Positions 4,734 to 7,136 of a stretch of 7,136 nt of DNA are shown here, piece after piece. Below the pieces are notes generated by a model. The model was given only the letters and a program-made list of their open reading frames with translations, was not told the DNA's origin and did no database searches. Position 1 is the stretch's first letter. The number at the start of each line of letters is the position of its first letter. This DNA comes from CAYJPK01 sp964372035 (GTDB lineage: Bacteria; Desulfobacterota; Desulfovibrionia; Desulfovibrionales; Desulfovibrionaceae): NCBI GenBank assembly GCA_964372035.1, contig CAYJPK010000097.1:1-7136 (forward strand). Direction: 5' to 3'. The position numbers and the translations under genes are program-made.

Positions 4734-6989
4734 TTAATACTCATTTGCCTTATAGCTTGCTTGCTTTGCCTGCTCAACTTTACCTTGTAATTCAAGAGAT
4801 TTAGCAAGTATTAACCATGAATTTTTACGATTTGGGCGTAAATTAATGCTATGGCGAATTAATGATTCTGCAAGCTTAGCATCTTTTTCTAAGTATAGTT
4901 TTGATAACATTTGAAGTGCAATATCATCTTGGCTATTATGCTTTAATGCTCCTTGCAAAAACTTCTCTGCCTGTTTCGTATCATTTTGAGCCAAGCAAAT
5001 ACTTGCAATTTGACGATATACTAACGAGTTATCATTATCTAATTCTTTAGCCCGCAGATAATATTCTTTTGCAATTTCATAGTTTTCTTGTTTTTGTTCT
5101 AAGTTCCCAAGGCGAATTAAAGCATATAAGTGTTCAGGATTTAAACTTAAGCAAGTTTCAAAATTATGCTTTGCAGCTGAAATATCACCCATGTTTAAGC
5201 ATAAATTTCCGAGATTATAATAAATCGCATTATCATTAGCATTTAAAACTAAAGATTGCTCAAAATGCTTACGAGCTTCAACATTATAGCCAAGTGACGA
5301 CATGCAAACACCTAAAGAATTCCAAGCAAGTGCATTAGTTTCATCAGCTAAAAGAGATAATTTATACTCATCAATCGCACCAAAAATATCACCAGCACAA
5401 TGTTTTCTATCAGCACTAATATTAAGTGCAACGCTATCAAAAATGCCAATATGTGGCTTTGGCAATAACAATGCGTATTCTAAGGATTTTCTAACGCAAT
5501 CCACCATTTCTGATTTCTTTAGTGCTAAGAAAGGATAGTAACTAATGCCAACTGCTAAGCCTGATTTAAGCTTTGTATTAATTTTTTCATAAATTTTTGA
5601 AATTTCACATGTATTGTCATGAGGGTGGAATACAATTAAACTATGTAAACCATATCTACCAATTGTGATTTCTTTTGTAAAACTTTTTCTAAGCAGTTTA
5701 ACGCAATTTTCAACGACATTTTTTTTATCCGTGTCAAATAATTGTAAGAGCGAAAGAGAAAACTTATCATGTTCATGGCTTAAGCTTGCAAATTTGGCTA
5801 AAAACTCACTATGCGACAATAGATTTGTGTCTGGCTGACTATCACCATATGGCAATAAACTTAAATTATCACCAGCTTGCGGTAATCTACTAGGGTCAAC
5901 AAGATTTAAAATTTCTGCCTCTGCTTCATGCTCTCGCACTTCAATTAAGCAGACTTCGCCCTTATAAATTGACTTAGATTCTGCACTATTTTGCCAAACT
6001 GAAAAAACTTGACCTTGGCTAAGACCAGCTACTCGACCAAGATTCACAAGCACACGAGAAAACGGTAGAGTTTCAACGCATTTTATACCATCATATAAGA
6101 TACGGTTATAAGATAAAACTCGCACTTCACTATCTCTAGCAAGTTTTGCAGACAGGCTTGCACGCTGCATTAAAGCTTGTACTTGATCAAGCGGATCATG
6201 GCTCGCAACACCGTCCAAATCATAAGGATATGCAGCAATTCCGATATAAGTTCTTGCGCTAAGCTTGCGCTCTGTAAGAGGAGTTATTTTATAGATTTTG
6301 TCAAATTCTTCAGCGATATTTAAAGCTAATTTTTCTGAATTAATGCGGTTTTCGCTAGGAATAAAGATAGTAAAGCTATAATCACCATCACGTGCAGCTA
6401 TACAGTTTTCAGGAATAAGTTTTTTAAGCTCTACCCCAAAATCTTTTATAAATTCAAACGCAAGTTTTTGACCATATTCAGTAGCAATTTTTTGCAAAGA
6501 CTCTAAATTAATACTAAGTAAAATGAAAGTGCTACCATAGCTATTTGCATAATTTTTTGCAGACGATTTTTCCTTTTCTACAAAACTTTTCTGCATGGCA
6601 CTTATCTCGCCACTTACGTGCTGTGTAAAAACACTATAAGTACTTAGCCCACTATATTCATCAGTACAATAAGCCTTAAAAAGCTCCATATATTCTAAGC
6701 AAAGAACAGTTAAGCCAGGCAATTTATCTAAAAGGCTTTCATCAAAATCACTAACACCCTTTAGCGTAAAAACACCAAGACCAGCAAAACCATGCTTACG
6801 TGGTAACCAAAGAGGTAAAATAAGCGTATTTTCTTCCGCAATATAAGATGGCTTTGTAGATTGGTTTTCTTTAGGAAAATATAGAAAATGTTCTTCAAAT
6901 TTAATAAAACGGCTTAAGCTCGTTGCTAAATGCTCTTCAAACTCTAGCATATCATGCTGAGTTAATTTAATAAAATCGTTTTGTTCCAT
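4734..6989 (-). CDS. GAF-like / two degenerate GGDEF-like domains / TPR repeat protein (751 aa)
   Basis: This is a large, probably cytoplasmic protein with no signal peptide or membrane span. Residues 1-108 look GAF-like (ILPLWLPRKHGFAGLGVF, 57-74). Residues about 109-300 follow the GGDEF fold: DEYSGLSTYSVF (110-121), a FILLSINL strand (155-162), YIGIAAYP (248-255) and the late helix with ASLSAKLARDSEVRV. The signature itself reads GDYSF (202-206) instead of GGDEF. A small beta-rich module follows (about 308-380; VLVNLGRVAGLSQGQVFSVW), resembling modules near FlgT C-terminal domains. A second GGDEF-like fold spans about 390-520, with GLHSL (447-451) in the signature place. Residues about 526-751 form around seven TPR units (for example NSLGVCMSSLGYNVEARKHF and YNLGNLCLNMGDISAAKHNF). 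Both signatures lack catalytic residues, so diguanylate cyclase activity is unlikely; I infer a sensing or scaffold role. An in-frame TAA lies shortly upstream, so the start cannot extend, yet no Shine-Dalgarno lies close to the ATG. Confidence 0.88.
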   Translation of the reverse strand: MEQNDFIKLTQHDMLEFEEHLATSLSRFIKFEEHFLYFPKENQSTKPSYIAEENTLILPLWLPRKHGFAGLGVFTLKGVSDFDESLLDKLPGLTVLCLEYMELFKAYCTDEYSGLSTYSVFTQHVSGEISAMQKSFVEKEKSSAKNYANSYGSTFILLSINLESLQKIATEYGQKLAFEFIKDFGVELKKLIPENCIAARDGDYSFTIFIPSENRINSEKLALNIAEEFDKIYKITPLTERKLSARTYIGIAAYPYDLDGVASHDPLDQVQALMQRASLSAKLARDSEVRVLSYNRILYDGIKCVETLPFSRVLVNLGRVAGLSQGQVFSVWQNSAESKSIYKGEVCLIEVREHEAEAEILNLVDPSRLPQAGDNLSLLPYGDSQPDTNLLSHSEFLAKFASLSHEHDKFSLSLLQLFDTDKKNVVENCVKLLRKSFTKEITIGRYGLHSLIVFHPHDNTCEISKIYEKINTKLKSGLAVGISYYPFLALKKSEMVDCVRKSLEYALLLPKPHIGIFDSVALNISADRKHCAGDIFGAIDEYKLSLLADETNALAWNSLGVCMSSLGYNVEARKHFEQSLVLNANDNAIYYNLGNLCLNMGDISAAKHNFETCLSLNPEHLYALIRLGNLEQKQENYEIAKEYYLRAKELDNDNSLVYRQIASICLAQNDTKQAEKFLQGALKHNSQDDIALQMLSKLYLEKDAKLAESLIRHSINLRPNRKNSWLILAKSLELQGKVEQAKQASYKANEY

Positions 6990-7136
6990 AATGGTCGTCG
7001 AGTAAAATTACTCTCCCCTTTTTGTAAAATATGTTTCAATATATACTATAAAAAAACGATTTTTTAAATATAACAAAACTCAATAATTAAATCAAATAAA
7101 AACAGAACAAATTCACGATACGCTCGCTAAAGCATT
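6990..7136. other. AT-rich upstream region of the GGDEF/TPR gene
   Basis: These 147 nt hold no gene start I can recognise. On the minus strand an AT-rich stretch TATAGTATATATT (7050-7038) could hold a -10 box, but the nearest -35-like hexamer (TTGTTA, 7076-7071) is 20 nt from TATAGT, which is poor. The last 24 nt (7136-7113) read ALASVS then TGA on the minus strand and are richer in G+C than the surroundings, so they may be the tail of an upstream gene; too little is visible to name it. Confidence 0.35.
7000..7013 (-). promoter_or_regulatory. Hairpin between a displaced Shine-Dalgarno and the GGDEF/TPR start codon
   Basis: GAGTAA-AA-TTACTC is a perfect inverted repeat with 6-bp arms and a 2-nt centre. 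On the minus-strand transcript it follows AAGGGGAGAG (7020-7011), the only Shine-Dalgarno-like run before the ATG at 6989, and its first arm overlaps the 3' part of that run. The linear distance from the purine run to the ATG is over 20 nt, too far for normal initiation; folding the hairpin would bring GGGG closer. The 2-nt centre is too small for a loop, so the inner pairs would have to open, which weakens the stem. Confidence 0.35.

Noticed and set aside
4708..4736. Intrinsic terminator after the GGDEF/TPR gene
   Set aside because: The A/T repeats here have broken pairing, no G/C stem and no clear U-run.
5302..5538. Plus-strand open frame of 78 codons
   Set aside because: It is antisense to the GGDEF/TPR gene, which is intact in its own frame across the region.
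4734..6989. Active diguanylate cyclase
   Set aside because: Both signature sites are degenerate (GDYSF and GLHSL), lacking the residues needed for metal and GTP binding in the standard mechanism.
7046..7067. A-run and T-run (AAAAAAACGATTTTTT) as a terminator or origin-like element
   Set aside because: Pairing would be only A:T over about six bases with a tiny loop, which is expected by chance in DNA of this composition.
1..7136. A new defence, mobile or biosynthetic system
   Set aside because: Every gene has a recognisable housekeeping or signalling family, and no direct repeats, integrase, transposase or CRISPR spacing was seen.

Overview
All six protein-coding genes recognised here read on the minus strand, so transcription runs from high to low coordinates. 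The DNA is AT-rich (clearly below 40% G+C by eye). Several features point to an anaerobic Gram-negative bacterium. A heptose-phosphate adenylyltransferase implies LPS inner core. TrpRS carries a cysteine spacing like the [4Fe-4S] site of Thermotoga maritima TrpRS. An FMN-dependent 2-hydroxyacid oxidoreductase has an N-terminal Cys4 motif of a kind familiar from strict anaerobes. Together with the GAF/GGDEF/TPR protein and the gene order, this suggests a low-GC member of the Desulfovibrionaceae (Lawsonia-like or a related gut lineage). That placement is inference; no rRNA is present to test it.

Layout from right to left. Positions 7136-6990 are an AT-rich upstream region, possibly with the last codons of another gene at the very edge. 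Positions 6989-4734 encode a 751-residue protein with a GAF-like N-terminus, two degenerate GGDEF-like domains around a small beta-rich module, and about seven TPR units. An 88-nt gap follows, holding a good sigma70-type promoter with a perfect TTGACA -35 box. From that promoter a compact five-gene unit runs from 4645 to 1079: tyrS, a site-2 (M50) protease family gene, trpS, the stand-alone heptose-1-phosphate adenylyltransferase gene, and a 57-residue Trm112/YcaR-like zinc-ribbon gene. Gaps between them are 8, 30, 1 and 9 nt. After a 74-nt spacer with a perfect 8-bp-arm palindrome comes a hydroxyacid oxidoreductase gene (1004 to beyond position 1), cut by the window's left edge only a few residues before its expected end.

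The five-gene unit mixes translation (two related class Ic aminoacyl-tRNA synthetases) with envelope functions (membrane protease, LPS heptose activation) and a small Trm112-like protein. Most of this is housekeeping. The most notable points are the predicted Fe-S site in TrpRS, the doubly degenerate GGDEF/TPR protein, the Cys4 head of the oxidoreductase, and two palindromes placed next to start regions. I saw no mobile element, CRISPR array, tRNA, rRNA or convincing intrinsic terminator, and no defence-like or otherwise clearly new multi-gene system.
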